Part shown: in pieces, positions 16,425 through 24,331 of the stretch
How positions within the stretch are numbered: position 1 is the first letter of the stretch
Layout: each line of letters opens with the position of its first letter
Assembly: GCA_017432565.1 (NCBI GenBank)
Contig: JAFRIW010000056.1
Coordinates: forward strand, 62,001 to 126,000
Direction of reading: 5' to 3'
Source of the DNA: Lachnospiraceae bacterium
Lineage (GTDB): Bacteria; Bacillota; Clostridia; Lachnospirales; Lachnospiraceae
DNA: 64,000 nt
Made by a program: the position numbers and the translations under genes
The notes under the pieces: model-generated
Seen by the model: only the letters and a program-made list of their open reading frames with translations
Databases searched by the model: none
Told to the model about the DNA's origin: nothing

Positions 16425-17211
16425 AGATATAGGATGCAGAGCAGAAGATTTTCTGAAGAGTGAAAACGTGAGTGTTCCTTTTCGGCTGGGGGCAAATGCA
16501 CGCAAGTATCATAAGGAGCCGATTACCTGTAATCTGGTGTCTTACGGCAATAATATCGTGGCTGCGTCGTCTGAAGAGGTTGAGGCACTGGTTTCCGAGT
16601 ACATAGGACGGTATTATTTTTATCATTGTTTTGAAACACCAAACATGCATTGGCTGAATGAACACCTGATACAGAAGGGATGCAAAATCTGTTTTATGGC
16701 GGAGTATTACCTGCCTGATGTGAACAGAATTCCTGATATTGATCCCGGCTTTGACATGCGCGTACTTGAGCAGAAGGACTTCAGCGAATTATACCTGCCG
16801 GAATGGAGCAATGCTTTGTGTGAGGCTCGCAAAGAATTGGATGTACTCGGAGTTGGGGCATATGATGGTGATAAGCTCGTTGGTCTTGCCGGCTGCTCCG
16901 CAGATTGTGAAAATATGTGGCAGATCGGCATTGATGTACTTCCTGATTACAGGAGGCACGGCATCGCATCCGCTCTGACCAGCAGGCTTGCAAAAGAGAT
17001 CTTACGAAGAGGGAAAGTTCCGTTCTATTGTTCTGCATGGTCTAATATCCGCTCCGTTCGTAACGGGATTAAAAGCGGATTCATACCGGCATGGGTGGAA
17101 ATGACAGCAAAACCGGAAGCAGTTGTGGATGAGTTGAATAATAAGGATGAAGAAAAGACCTGTGGAGGGACAGACCATGGGGAAGCTTCGAGCCCGGACA
17201 AGTGGGAGTAA
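16378..17211 (+). CDS. GNAT family N-acetyltransferase
   Basis: 277 residues from the chosen start. The acetyl-CoA loop is DYRRHGIASALTSRLA near residue 190, followed by SAWSNIRSVRNGIKSGF, a GNAT ending. The N-terminal half (NREILRIAMEQSA) is of a type often seen in clostridial acetyltransferases with an extra N-terminal region. The start is uncertain: ATG at 16369, 16378 and 16408 are in frame. I chose 16378 because GAAAGAG lies at a better distance than for 16369 and because the peptide from this point looks conserved. It overlaps the GNAT-Nudix gene by 47 bp in another frame, so the two are probably translated from one message. Substrate unknown. Confidence 0.82.
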   Translation: MTNREILRIAMEQSAEDIGCRAEDFLKSENVSVPFRLGANARKYHKEPITCNLVSYGNNIVAASSEEVEALVSEYIGRYYFYHCFETPNMHWLNEHLIQKGCKICFMAEYYLPDVNRIPDIDPGFDMRVLEQKDFSELYLPEWSNALCEARKELDVLGVGAYDGDKLVGLAGCSADCENMWQIGIDVLPDYRRHGIASALTSRLAKEILRRGKVPFYCSAWSNIRSVRNGIKSGFIPAWVEMTAKPEAVVDELNNKDEEKTCGGTDHGEASSPDKWE

Positions 17212-17216
17212 GGACA

Positions 17217-17741
17217 ATGGTTTATTACGAAGATGAACAACTGATTATCCGCGATATGGAAAGTGCGGATGCCCGGATCTTTACGGATGAGTTTACAGCC
17301 CAGGGATGGCATCCGGAAATTGCCGGTTATATGGCACGGCTGAGCGATCGGTCCGAGGGGAAGTGCACAGCCCTGACTGCTGTATATGAGGGATGTCCCG
17401 CAGGTTATGTTTACGTGTATCAGTGTGCAAAAGATGGCCCGTTCGCAGGAAAAGCCTGGCCGGTCATCGTTGATTTTAACGTGCTGAAGAAGTATCAGAG
17501 AAGAGGGATCGGAAGCAGACTGATGGACGCGGCAGAGCAGATTGCGGGTCAGAATGCGGATACGGTCTGCCTCGGCGTCGGATTGTGTGAAAGCTATGGC
17601 GCTGCGCAGCGGATGTACGTCAGGCGCGGGTATATTCCGGACGGCTCCGGTGTCTGGTATCAGGGCAGGCAATGCGTCCAATATGAAACAGTCTGCACGG
17701 TCGATGATGATCTGATCCTGTTCTTATCCAAAAAACTGTGA
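17217..17741 (+). CDS. GNAT family N-acetyltransferase
   Basis: 174 residues. VIVDFNVLKKYQRRGIGSRL near residues 80-100 holds the acetyl-CoA-binding Q/RxxGxG loop, and AAQRMYVRRGYIPDG is the usual C-terminal GNAT segment; the overall pattern resembles small-molecule acetyltransferases. The ATG at 17217 is chosen over the GTG at 17202 because GGGAGTAAGG precedes it directly and it begins 5 bp after the previous stop. It ends by overlapping the next gene in a GTGA arrangement, so translation is probably coupled. Substrate unknown. Confidence 0.86.
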   Translation: MVYYEDEQLIIRDMESADARIFTDEFTAQGWHPEIAGYMARLSDRSEGKCTALTAVYEGCPAGYVYVYQCAKDGPFAGKAWPVIVDFNVLKKYQRRGIGSRLMDAAEQIAGQNADTVCLGVGLCESYGAAQRMYVRRGYIPDGSGVWYQGRQCVQYETVCTVDDDLILFLSKKL

Positions 17742-18400
17742 GTATGAAGACGATAGATACGGATGGAATTACATATATCGAGCGTGTTCCCGGGACTACG
17801 GGTGAATGGTATTACGGGATAGATTATGAGCACGGAGATCTTTACGAAGCGGAGGAACGCTTCCGGGGCGGGCACGTCATAAAGGGAAGGAAGCTCTGCC
17901 TGGTTCACTATCCGGACGGACAGGTATTCTTTCCCGTACCAAAGACGGAAGGACATTACAGCGAAAGACCGGTCTTTTCTGACGGCGGTATCTTTCTGAT
18001 TGATGTGGACTTTCCGGAGGGGACCATACGGATCTTAAGATTCGACTGCGAGGATCACCGGACAGATATTCATGCCAGGCTGCCGCTTTCTTCCGTAAAG
18101 GACTGCTATAATCTGCAGCTGCAGATCACTCCGCTCACACTTTCCAGGCAGTGCGCGGGAAACGGAGAATTTGAGATTGTGTGGCCGGAGCGGGTCAGCT
18201 TCACGATGGACCATCATGATTCCTTCTTCCTGCGGGACGGCGGAAAGCTGTTTTTCAACCGGTGGCATGAAGAGGGAGAGGAAGAGGACTATAAGTATTG
18301 GGAGGAAACCATTGTCAGAGACTTAAGCGGCGATGTGATCGGGACGATCCCCGGGGATGTAATGCTGATGCCGGACGGAGAGATATGGCATCTGAAGTAA
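17738..18400 (+). CDS. Conserved protein of unknown function
   Basis: 220 residues, soluble, rich in aromatic and acidic residues with many short beta-like stretches (GEWYYGIDYEHGDLYE, GGIFLIDVDFPEGTIRIL, FFLRDGGKLFFNRW), which suggests a beta-propeller or beta-sandwich-like fold. No catalytic motif, signal or membrane segment is visible, and I do not recognise the family. The GTG start shares four bases with the stop of the preceding acetyltransferase (GTGA); an ATG two codons later (17744) is the alternative. Same operon as the GNAT genes upstream by spacing. Confidence 0.72.
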   Translation: MSMKTIDTDGITYIERVPGTTGEWYYGIDYEHGDLYEAEERFRGGHVIKGRKLCLVHYPDGQVFFPVPKTEGHYSERPVFSDGGIFLIDVDFPEGTIRILRFDCEDHRTDIHARLPLSSVKDCYNLQLQITPLTLSRQCAGNGEFEIVWPERVSFTMDHHDSFFLRDGGKLFFNRWHEEGEEEDYKYWEETIVRDLSGDVIGTIPGDVMLMPDGEIWHLK

Positions 18401-18445
18401 CACCGCCCGCTCTGAACGAAAGACAATATAGCAGGCGCTTCAATA

Positions 18446-18474
18446 TTGATTGTCGCTGATTTACGTTATATTGT
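18446..18474 (+). promoter_or_regulatory. Possible promoter for the DUF1292 gene
   Basis: TTGATT at 18446-18451 with either TATTGT at 18469-18474 (17-bp spacing) or TATATT at 18467-18472 (15-bp spacing). It lies in the 120-bp gap after the unknown gene. Either -10 is imperfect. Confidence 0.4.
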
Positions 18475-18523
18475 GTAATAGATGCAGGACAATTTACTCA
18501 GTATTTCAAGGAGGAAAAATACC

Positions 18524-18814
18524 ATGGGCATTGATGAGAATTTCGAGGATGAGCAGGACGATATCGTGATTCTGACGGACGAGGACGGAAACGAAGAATC
18601 TCTTGAAATCCTGGATGTAATCACATATCAGGAGAAAGACTATGTGATCCTTCTACCTGTCGATGAAGAATCGGAGGAAGTCGTTATCCTTCAGGTTGAT
18701 GAAGCTGATGAAGACGGGGAATCTTATATCGGCGTAGAGGATGAGGAGATTCTGAATGCCGTGTATGCCCTGTTCAAGGAAAGGAACCAGGATTCCTTTG
18801 AATTTGTCGACTGA
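18524..18814 (+). CDS. DUF1292 family protein
   Basis: A 96-residue, very acidic protein. The pattern DIVILTDEDGNE, EILDVITYQEKDYVILLPVDEE and EEVVILQVDE is that of the DUF1292 family common in Clostridia, of unknown function. An in-frame ATG at 18482 would add 14 residues, but AAGGAGGAAAAATACC directly before 18524 is a strong ribosome-binding site and fixes the start there. In other Clostridia such genes often lie near fur-type regulators or the ruvX (Holliday-junction resolvase-like) gene; neither is seen here. Confidence 0.9.
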   Translation: MGIDENFEDEQDDIVILTDEDGNEESLEILDVITYQEKDYVILLPVDEESEEVVILQVDEADEDGESYIGVEDEEILNAVYALFKERNQDSFEFVD

Positions 18815-18837
18815 TACAGAACCAGGAGACGCTTGTT

Positions 18838-18966
18838 ATGTCAAAATGTCCGAGATGCGGAGAACCGATGAACGGCGGGATCTGTGATAACTGCGGATTT
18901 CCGCTTCTAAGGTGCAGGAAGATGATGGCACCTGCCGGGAGGCGCTGGTTTGAAAACCGTCTTTGA
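18838..18966 (+). CDS. Small zinc-ribbon protein, 42 residues
   Basis: CPRCGEPMNGGICDNCGF gives two CxxC(G) pairs 9 residues apart, a zinc ribbon, followed by a basic tail. AGGAG sits 8 bases before the ATG. The gene overlaps the TTG start of the next acetyltransferase by 17 bp in a different frame, and the ribosome-binding site of that gene lies inside it. The pair is therefore probably translated together. Function unknown; such short ribbons often bind nucleic acid or act as partner subunits. It is short enough to be missed by ordinary gene calling. Confidence 0.65.
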   Translation: MSKCPRCGEPMNGGICDNCGFPLLRCRKMMAPAGRRWFENRL

Positions 18967-19444
18967 GACGAAGAGAATCAGGTACGTTGAGCTTTCGGAG
19001 CTCCTGATAAGCGACTATCTCCGGATGGTCAACGACATTGAAAATGTCGGACGGCTGATCGGAAGGACGGAGCCGGTGACGGAAGAAGCGGAACGCGAAT
19101 GGGTGCGCGGAAAGCTTGAAGAGAAGGCGTCGATCTTTTCCATGATCGATAAGGAGAGCGGGGTGTTCATCGGCAATATCGAACTGATGGATGTGCACGA
19201 CGGGGGCGGAGAGCTCGGGATCGCCATCACTGCGGATCAGCAGGAGCGCGGCTATGGGACCGAAGCCATCCCCGCGATCCTTCAGTACGGCGTAAATGTA
19301 TGCGGGCTGCACAGGATTTTCCTGAAAGCCTATCCTTTTAATGTTAGAGCAATTCACGTCTATGAGAAATGCGGCTTCCGTGAATATGACCGCACGGCGG
19401 ATGACATATTCATGGAGATCAGGCCGCCGTTTCCTGCCTGTTGA
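18950..19444 (+). CDS. GNAT acetyltransferase, RimJ/RimL type
   Basis: 164 residues. GNIELMDVHDGGGELGIAI then QQERGYGTEAIPAIL (acetyl-CoA loop) and HRIFLKAYPFNVRAIHVYEKCGF are the run of motifs of RimJ/RimL-like N-acetyltransferases, which acetylate protein N-termini or small amines. The start is TTG, supported by GGGAGG six bases upstream and by MKTVFETKRIRYVELS being a natural beginning for the fold. It starts within the end of the small zinc-ribbon gene. Substrate not predictable. Confidence 0.87.
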   Translation: MKTVFETKRIRYVELSELLISDYLRMVNDIENVGRLIGRTEPVTEEAEREWVRGKLEEKASIFSMIDKESGVFIGNIELMDVHDGGGELGIAITADQQERGYGTEAIPAILQYGVNVCGLHRIFLKAYPFNVRAIHVYEKCGFREYDRTADDIFMEIRPPFPAC

Positions 19445-19509
19445 GCCGGTGTGCCCGAACCGGCAGCAGGTGTTTCCAAAAGATCCGGGCAGTGCTATCA
19501 TGACATATC

Positions 19510-21855
19510 ATGACTTATGAAATTGTGATCACCGGGGCCGTCCAGGGAGTCGGCTACCGGCCGTTTGTCGCGCGGCTTGCGGAGGAAATGAATCTGACAG
19601 GAGAGGTCCGGAACGAAGGAGGCTTCGTCCGGATCCTGGTTTCCGACGGCCCGCAGGACGAGGACGAAAGCCCGGCGCTTGCCTTCGCGCAGCGCCTGCA
19701 GGAGGAGGCGCCGGAAGGCGCGATGGTTCTGAAGGTGGATGTTACCTGGACGCAGGACCGCTCCTTTGACCGCTTTACCATCGTGGAGAGCGCGGAAGCG
19801 GATCCCGGCGATCTTGCGGTCTTTCCGCCGGATATCGGGGTCTGCAGCGTCTGCGGCGCGCAGATGGCTGACCCGAAGGACCGGCGTTTTCGCTATCCTC
19901 TGATCAGCTGTGCCTCCTGCGGACCGAGGTGGAGCATTCTGCGCCGTCTTCCGTACGACCGGGACACAACGACGATGGACCGCTTTGAGATGTGCGAGGA
20001 CTGCCGGACCGAATACACCGGACGGCTGGATCCGCTGGACCGGCGGCGCCACGCCCAGACGATCTCGTGCCACGACTGCGGACCGCAGATGATCCTGCGG
20101 CTGCCCGGTGCGGAGAAGGAACTGCGGGGTGAAGAAGGCTTTGCACAGGCGGTCCGGATCCTTGACGAGGGCGGGATCCTGATGCTGAAGGGCGTCGGCG
20201 GCTATCAGCTGCTGGCGAGCCCGTTCCGGGAAGAGACGGCCGCGCGCCTGCGCAGGCTGAAGGGCCGGGACAAAAAGCCGTTCGCGATCCTGTTTCCGGA
20301 TGTGGACGCAGTCCGGCGCAGCTGCAGAGTATCCGCTAAGGAAGAGGAGATTTTAAAGAGCAGTGCGCGCCCCATCATTCTTCTGGAAAAAGATGGAGCT
20401 GCCGCGTCTTATGACGGCCGGGCATTCGCGGACAATGTCTGCGGAATCAGCCGGTATCTCGGCGCGTTTCTGCCGGCAGCAGGCATCCACACGCTGCTGA
20501 CGCAGGCGTGCGGTCCGCTGATTGCGACCAGTGCCAATATTTCCGATCAGCCGATTCCGATCCGGGACGAGGACGCCTTCCGGTTTGTGTCTCCGGACGG
20601 CACGGACCGCCCGGACGCGGTCTATTACCATGTAAGACAGATTTTGCGCCCGCTTGATGACTCGGTCGCCGCGGTGCAGGGCAGCAGAGTTTCCCTGATC
20701 CGACGGAGCCGCGGCTATGTCCCGCTTCCCGTCTTCACGGAGCACCCGGGGGCGGACCTGTGTGTTCTGGCGGCCGGTGCGGACTTAAAGAGCAGCTTCT
20801 GTGTTCAGAAGAGGGACCGCGTGATCCTGTCCCAGTATCTGGGAGACCTGGAGCACTATGAGGTGCAGCGCAATTACCGCGCAGCGCTTGCTGACCTGCT
20901 GCAGGTGTTTCACGCCGTGCCGCAGGCGGTGGTGTGCGATCTGCATCCCGGCTACTTCTCCGGTAAACTCGCGCAGGAATATGCCGATCAGAACGGGCTG
21001 CTGCTTGTGAAGGTACAGCATCACATTGCGCATGTTGCCTCCGTGATGGCGGAGCACAGGCTGAACGGCTGCATCGGCATCGCGCTGGATGGCACCGGGT
21101 ACGGCACGGACGGGACGCTCTGGGGTGGAGAGATCTTTTTTGACGACGGAAAAGAATTTGCGCGCATGGGATTTCTCGAGCCTGTGCTTCTGCTGGGAGC
21201 GGACGAAGCAGCCCGCAACGCGCAGCTGACTTATCAGTGCTGCCGCGCGGCTGCGGGGCTTCCGGTCGAAGATCCGCTCATCGAGGCGGCACTGAAGAAC
21301 AGAGTCAACACGATCCCGAGTTCGAGTGCGGGCAGGCTGTTTGACGCTGTCAGCGCGCTGCTGGGAATCAGTTCCTACAATACTTATGAAGCGGAGTGTG
21401 CGATCGCACTGGAGAACGCGGCGGCGGCCGCGCAGCGGGACCCGGAGGCCTTCCGGGCAGCGGAAGACGCGGTCCGGTCATATTTTGCCGGAATCGTCGA
21501 AGTCCGGGACGGGCACTTCATCATTTCGCAGACCGGCATGATCCGCGCTTTGCTTGCCATGCTTGAGGACGGCGTATCGAAGGAGACGGCGGCGCTTTCG
21601 TTCCACCTCGCGCTCGCGGGGGCACTGTACGACGTCGTGCGGATGATCCACACTCTGACCGGGGAGAAGCGCGTGTGTCTCTCCGGCGGCGTGTTTGCCA
21701 ACCGGATCCTGTGTGAGCACACAGAGAAGCTTTTACGAATCCATGGTTTTGCGGTATACTGGAACGAGTGCGTACCGGGCAACGACGGAGGCATCTGTCT
21801 CGGACAGGCCCTGATGGCGCACAGAATGCTGCGCGGCGCGCAGAATGAGGAATAA
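19510..21855 (+). CDS. hypF: Carbamoyltransferase HypF
   Basis: A 781-residue NiFe-hydrogenase maturation enzyme that makes the cyanide precursor for the active-site iron from carbamoyl phosphate and passes it to HypE. Domains in order: acylphosphatase (1-90, VQGVGYRPFVARLA), two zinc-finger pairs (CSVCGAQM, CASCGPRW, CEDCRTEY, CHDCGPQM; 115-195), YrdC-like (200-385, KGVGGYQLLA, KRPFAI-like segment, TSANISDQPI), and the Kae1/TobZ-like carbamoyltransferase domain (400-775, VQHHIAHVASV, ALDGTGYGTDGTLWGGE, LSGGVFANRIL). All expected parts are present and the length is usual. It is the first gene of hypFCDE. No strong ribosome-binding site precedes the ATG. Confidence 0.97.
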   Translation: MTYEIVITGAVQGVGYRPFVARLAEEMNLTGEVRNEGGFVRILVSDGPQDEDESPALAFAQRLQEEAPEGAMVLKVDVTWTQDRSFDRFTIVESAEADPGDLAVFPPDIGVCSVCGAQMADPKDRRFRYPLISCASCGPRWSILRRLPYDRDTTTMDRFEMCEDCRTEYTGRLDPLDRRRHAQTISCHDCGPQMILRLPGAEKELRGEEGFAQAVRILDEGGILMLKGVGGYQLLASPFREETAARLRRLKGRDKKPFAILFPDVDAVRRSCRVSAKEEEILKSSARPIILLEKDGAAASYDGRAFADNVCGISRYLGAFLPAAGIHTLLTQACGPLIATSANISDQPIPIRDEDAFRFVSPDGTDRPDAVYYHVRQILRPLDDSVAAVQGSRVSLIRRSRGYVPLPVFTEHPGADLCVLAAGADLKSSFCVQKRDRVILSQYLGDLEHYEVQRNYRAALADLLQVFHAVPQAVVCDLHPGYFSGKLAQEYADQNGLLLVKVQHHIAHVASVMAEHRLNGCIGIALDGTGYGTDGTLWGGEIFFDDGKEFARMGFLEPVLLLGADEAARNAQLTYQCCRAAAGLPVEDPLIEAALKNRVNTIPSSSAGRLFDAVSALLGISSYNTYEAECAIALENAAAAAQRDPEAFRAAEDAVRSYFAGIVEVRDGHFIISQTGMIRALLAMLEDGVSKETAALSFHLALAGALYDVVRMIHTLTGEKRVCLSGGVFANRILCEHTEKLLRIHGFAVYWNECVPGNDGGICLGQALMAHRMLRGAQNEE

Positions 21856-21877
21856 GAAAAACGGAGAGGAAAGTGCG

Positions 21878-22195
21878 ATGTGTGTGGCTTATCCAGGCAC
21901 AGTCATTGAAGTGAGAAAGAACGAACACCGGGCGCTGGTGGATTTTTCCGGCACGACGGTGGAGGCGCAGACCATGTTCATGGATGTGGAGCCGGGCGAT
22001 CAGGTCCTGGTCCACGCGGGCTTTGTGCTGGAGGTGCTGCGCGATACGGAAGCCGCCGCGACGAAGAAGGTGTTTCACGAGCTCTCCGAGATCACGGGCA
22101 GGGATCCTCTCTATGAGGAAGCCGCGGGCGCGGCCGGGCCTGACCCGGATCCGATTTACGATTTTTACGGCACTGCCGCGGAGGAACGGATCTGA
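21878..22195 (+). CDS. hypC: Hydrogenase maturation chaperone HypC
   Basis: 105 residues. HypC shuttles the Fe(CN)2CO group with HypD and delivers it to the hydrogenase large subunit; its second residue cysteine is essential. The ATG at 21878 gives MCVAYPGTVIEV, the family N-terminus with Cys2, and GGAGAGGAAAG precedes it; longer in-frame starts would bury that cysteine. The beta-barrel core runs to about residue 75. A C-terminal extension of some 25 residues (AAGAAGPDPDPIYDFYG) goes beyond the usual 75-90. Its TGA is shared with the proposed CTG start of hypD. Confidence 0.95.
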   Translation: MCVAYPGTVIEVRKNEHRALVDFSGTTVEAQTMFMDVEPGDQVLVHAGFVLEVLRDTEAAATKKVFHELSEITGRDPLYEEAAGAAGPDPDPIYDFYGTAAEERI

Positions 22196-23238
22196 ATACG
22201 CTTACGCTGGATACGATCAGAAAAGAACTGGCAGAATACGACGGGCCTCAGCTGCGGCTGATGGAGGTCTGCGGGACCCATACCGCCTCGATCGTGAAGA
22301 ACGGCATTCCGTCCCTTCTTTCAGGCAAAATCAGGCTCATCTCGGGACCTGGCTGCCCCGTGTGTGTCACGGTGACGGCCTACATTGACCGGCTGATCTC
22401 GCTGGCTATGGAGCCCGGGAACCTGGTGCTGTGCTTCGGCGATCTGCTGCGGGTGCGCGGGAGCCGGATCTCGCTCTCCGACGCGAGAGCGGAGGGCGCG
22501 AAGGTCCGCATGATTTACTCGCCTTTTGAGGCGCTTGCGCTGGCGCAGGAGCACCCGGAGATGCAGATCATCGTGGCGGCCATCGGCTTTGAGACAACCG
22601 CGCCGGTCTATGCGGCGCTGCTCGAGGAGGCTATACAGAAGCAGATCAGGAATCTGAAGCTCCTGACTTCGCTGAAGACAATGCCGGAGGTCATCCGGTG
22701 GGTCGCGGCGCAGAGCCGCAGCGAAGCGCGGATCACCGGCTTTCTGGCGCCGGGCCATGTCTGCGCGGTCACGGGTTATCGGGAGTACTGTGAACTGGCG
22801 GAAGAATGCGGTCTGCCGTTTGTCGTCTCCGGTTTTTCCGGGGAGGAGCTCCTGTACAGCATCTATGCGCTGATGAAGCTGCAGGGGCGGGGCGAGGCGC
22901 GCAATCTCTACCCGCGCGTCGTGAGTTTCGAGGGAAATACGGCGGCGAAAGCGGCCGTTGACAGATATTTTGAAGCCTGTGACGCATCCTGGCGCGGCAT
23001 GGGGACCATTCCCGGTTCGGGGCTTGCACTGCGGGAAGCGTATGCAGCTTACGACGCGGGAAGCAGGAGCCTGACAGAGGACCACATGGCGGCCGGATGC
23101 CGCTGTGCGGATATCCTGACCGGCCGGATTGCGCCGGAGGAGTGCCCGCTGTTCATGAAGGTCTGCACACCGGCAAATCCGCACGGAGCCTGCATGGTAT
23201 CGCAGGAGGGAAGCTGTTTCAACCACGCGGTCCGCTGA
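22192..23238 (+). CDS. hypD: Hydrogenase maturation protein HypD, probable CTG start
   Basis: HypD is the 4Fe-4S scaffold on which Fe(CN)2CO is assembled with HypC and HypE. Visible marks are MEVCGTHT, SGPGCPVCVT, GFETTAP, GFLAPGHVCAVTG and the C-terminal cysteines in KVCTPANPHGACMVSQEGSCFN. The first ATG in frame (22261) lies directly at MEVCGTHT and would remove the family's N-terminal helix. The frame stays open upstream to 22144 but contains no ATG, GTG or TTG. CTG at 22192 has GGAGGA about 7 bases before it, overlaps the hypC stop as CTGA, and yields LDTIRKELAEYDGPQLRLMEVCG, a sensible HypD beginning of 348 residues in total. I therefore place the start there; the ATG is the fallback. 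Confidence 0.9.
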   Translation: MNTLTLDTIRKELAEYDGPQLRLMEVCGTHTASIVKNGIPSLLSGKIRLISGPGCPVCVTVTAYIDRLISLAMEPGNLVLCFGDLLRVRGSRISLSDARAEGAKVRMIYSPFEALALAQEHPEMQIIVAAIGFETTAPVYAALLEEAIQKQIRNLKLLTSLKTMPEVIRWVAAQSRSEARITGFLAPGHVCAVTGYREYCELAEECGLPFVVSGFSGEELLYSIYALMKLQGRGEARNLYPRVVSFEGNTAAKAAVDRYFEACDASWRGMGTIPGSGLALREAYAAYDAGSRSLTEDHMAAGCRCADILTGRIAPEECPLFMKVCTPANPHGACMVSQEGSCFNHAVR

Positions 23239-23263
23239 GGCGCCGGGCGGTTTTGGAGGAATT

Positions 23264-24298
23264 ATGCAGACTGAAGAATTTATCACCATGGCGCACGGCA
23301 GCGGCGGCGAGTCCACAGGACGCCTCATCGACGAGATTTTCGCAGAGGCGTTCCGGAATCCTTATCTGGAGCAGATGGAGGATTCCACCGTGGTTCCCGG
23401 AGCCGGTCGGCTGGCGCTGACGACGGACAGCTTTGTCGTCCTGCCTGTGGTGTACCCGGGCGGCGATATCGGGAGGCTGTGCGTATGCGGGACGGTCAAC
23501 GACCTGCTGATGAGCGGCGCAAAGCCGGCTTATCTCACCTGCGGCTTTATCCTGGAGGAGGGCCTGCCGGTCGAGACGCTGCGCAGGATTGTCCGCTCCA
23601 TGGCAGAGACTGCGAAAGAAGCGGGCGTCGTGATCGCCGCGGGTGACACGAAGGTCGTCGAAGCGGGACAGAAGGAGACCGGCCCCGGCCTCGTGATCAA
23701 CACGGCGGGCGTAGGACTTTTTGACGGGGAGACAGATAACCCGGTGCTCCTGCCGCAGATCAGCCGGATCGCGGACGGGGACGCAGTGATCGTCTCGGGC
23801 ACACTGGGCGAACATCACGCGGCTATCCTCGGGGAACGCATGGGCATTAAGCACACAATCCGCAGCGATACCGCACCGCTGACAGAGATGGTGCAGAACC
23901 TGAAGAAAAGCGGCATCGCGCTGCACGAGATGCGCGATGTGACGCGGGGCGGCCTCGCGACAGTGCTGCATGAATTTGCCCACGCGTCCGGGCACCGGAT
24001 CATCTTGGAGGAGCAGAAACTGCCGGTGCAGCCACAGGTGCGGGATTTCTGCGGGATCCTCGGCCTCGATCCGCTGTACATGGGCAACGAGGGCAAAATG
24101 GTCCTGCTGGTCCGGGCTGAAGATGCCGATGAGGCGGTGCGGATCATGCGCAGCTCCCGCTACGGGGAGGGCGCCTGCGTCATCGGATCAGTCTGTGCGG
24201 CACAGGACGGCGAAGCCGGACTGATGCTCCGCACGGGCGTCGGAGGTCTCAGGGTACTGGGACCGCTTTACGGAGAAGGCCTGCCGAGAATCTGCTGA
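23264..24298 (+). CDS. hypE: Hydrogenase maturation dehydratase HypE
   Basis: A 344-residue ATP-dependent enzyme that dehydrates the carbamoyl group on its C-terminal cysteine to a thiocyanate. The C-terminus is PRIC, the required ending. AHGSGGESTGRLIDE, LTTDSFVVLP, GGDIGRLCVCGTVNDLLMSGA and AAGDTKVVE are PurM/AIR-synthetase-type ATP-binding motifs. GGAGG precedes the ATG and it begins 25 bp after hypD. It completes hypFCDE; hypA, hypB and hydrogenase structural genes are not in the window. Confidence 0.97.
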   Translation: MQTEEFITMAHGSGGESTGRLIDEIFAEAFRNPYLEQMEDSTVVPGAGRLALTTDSFVVLPVVYPGGDIGRLCVCGTVNDLLMSGAKPAYLTCGFILEEGLPVETLRRIVRSMAETAKEAGVVIAAGDTKVVEAGQKETGPGLVINTAGVGLFDGETDNPVLLPQISRIADGDAVIVSGTLGEHHAAILGERMGIKHTIRSDTAPLTEMVQNLKKSGIALHEMRDVTRGGLATVLHEFAHASGHRIILEEQKLPVQPQVRDFCGILGLDPLYMGNEGKMVLLVRAEDADEAVRIMRSSRYGEGACVIGSVCAAQDGEAGLMLRTGVGGLRVLGPLYGEGLPRIC

Positions 24299-24331
24299 AG
24301 ATCCGGCTGGAAACGATATGAGGAGGAGATT

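Noticed and set aside
22261..23238. hypD beginning at ATG 22261
   Set aside because: It would start at the conserved MEVCGTHT motif and lose the N-terminal helix, and it lacks a ribosome-binding site; CTG at 22192 fits better.
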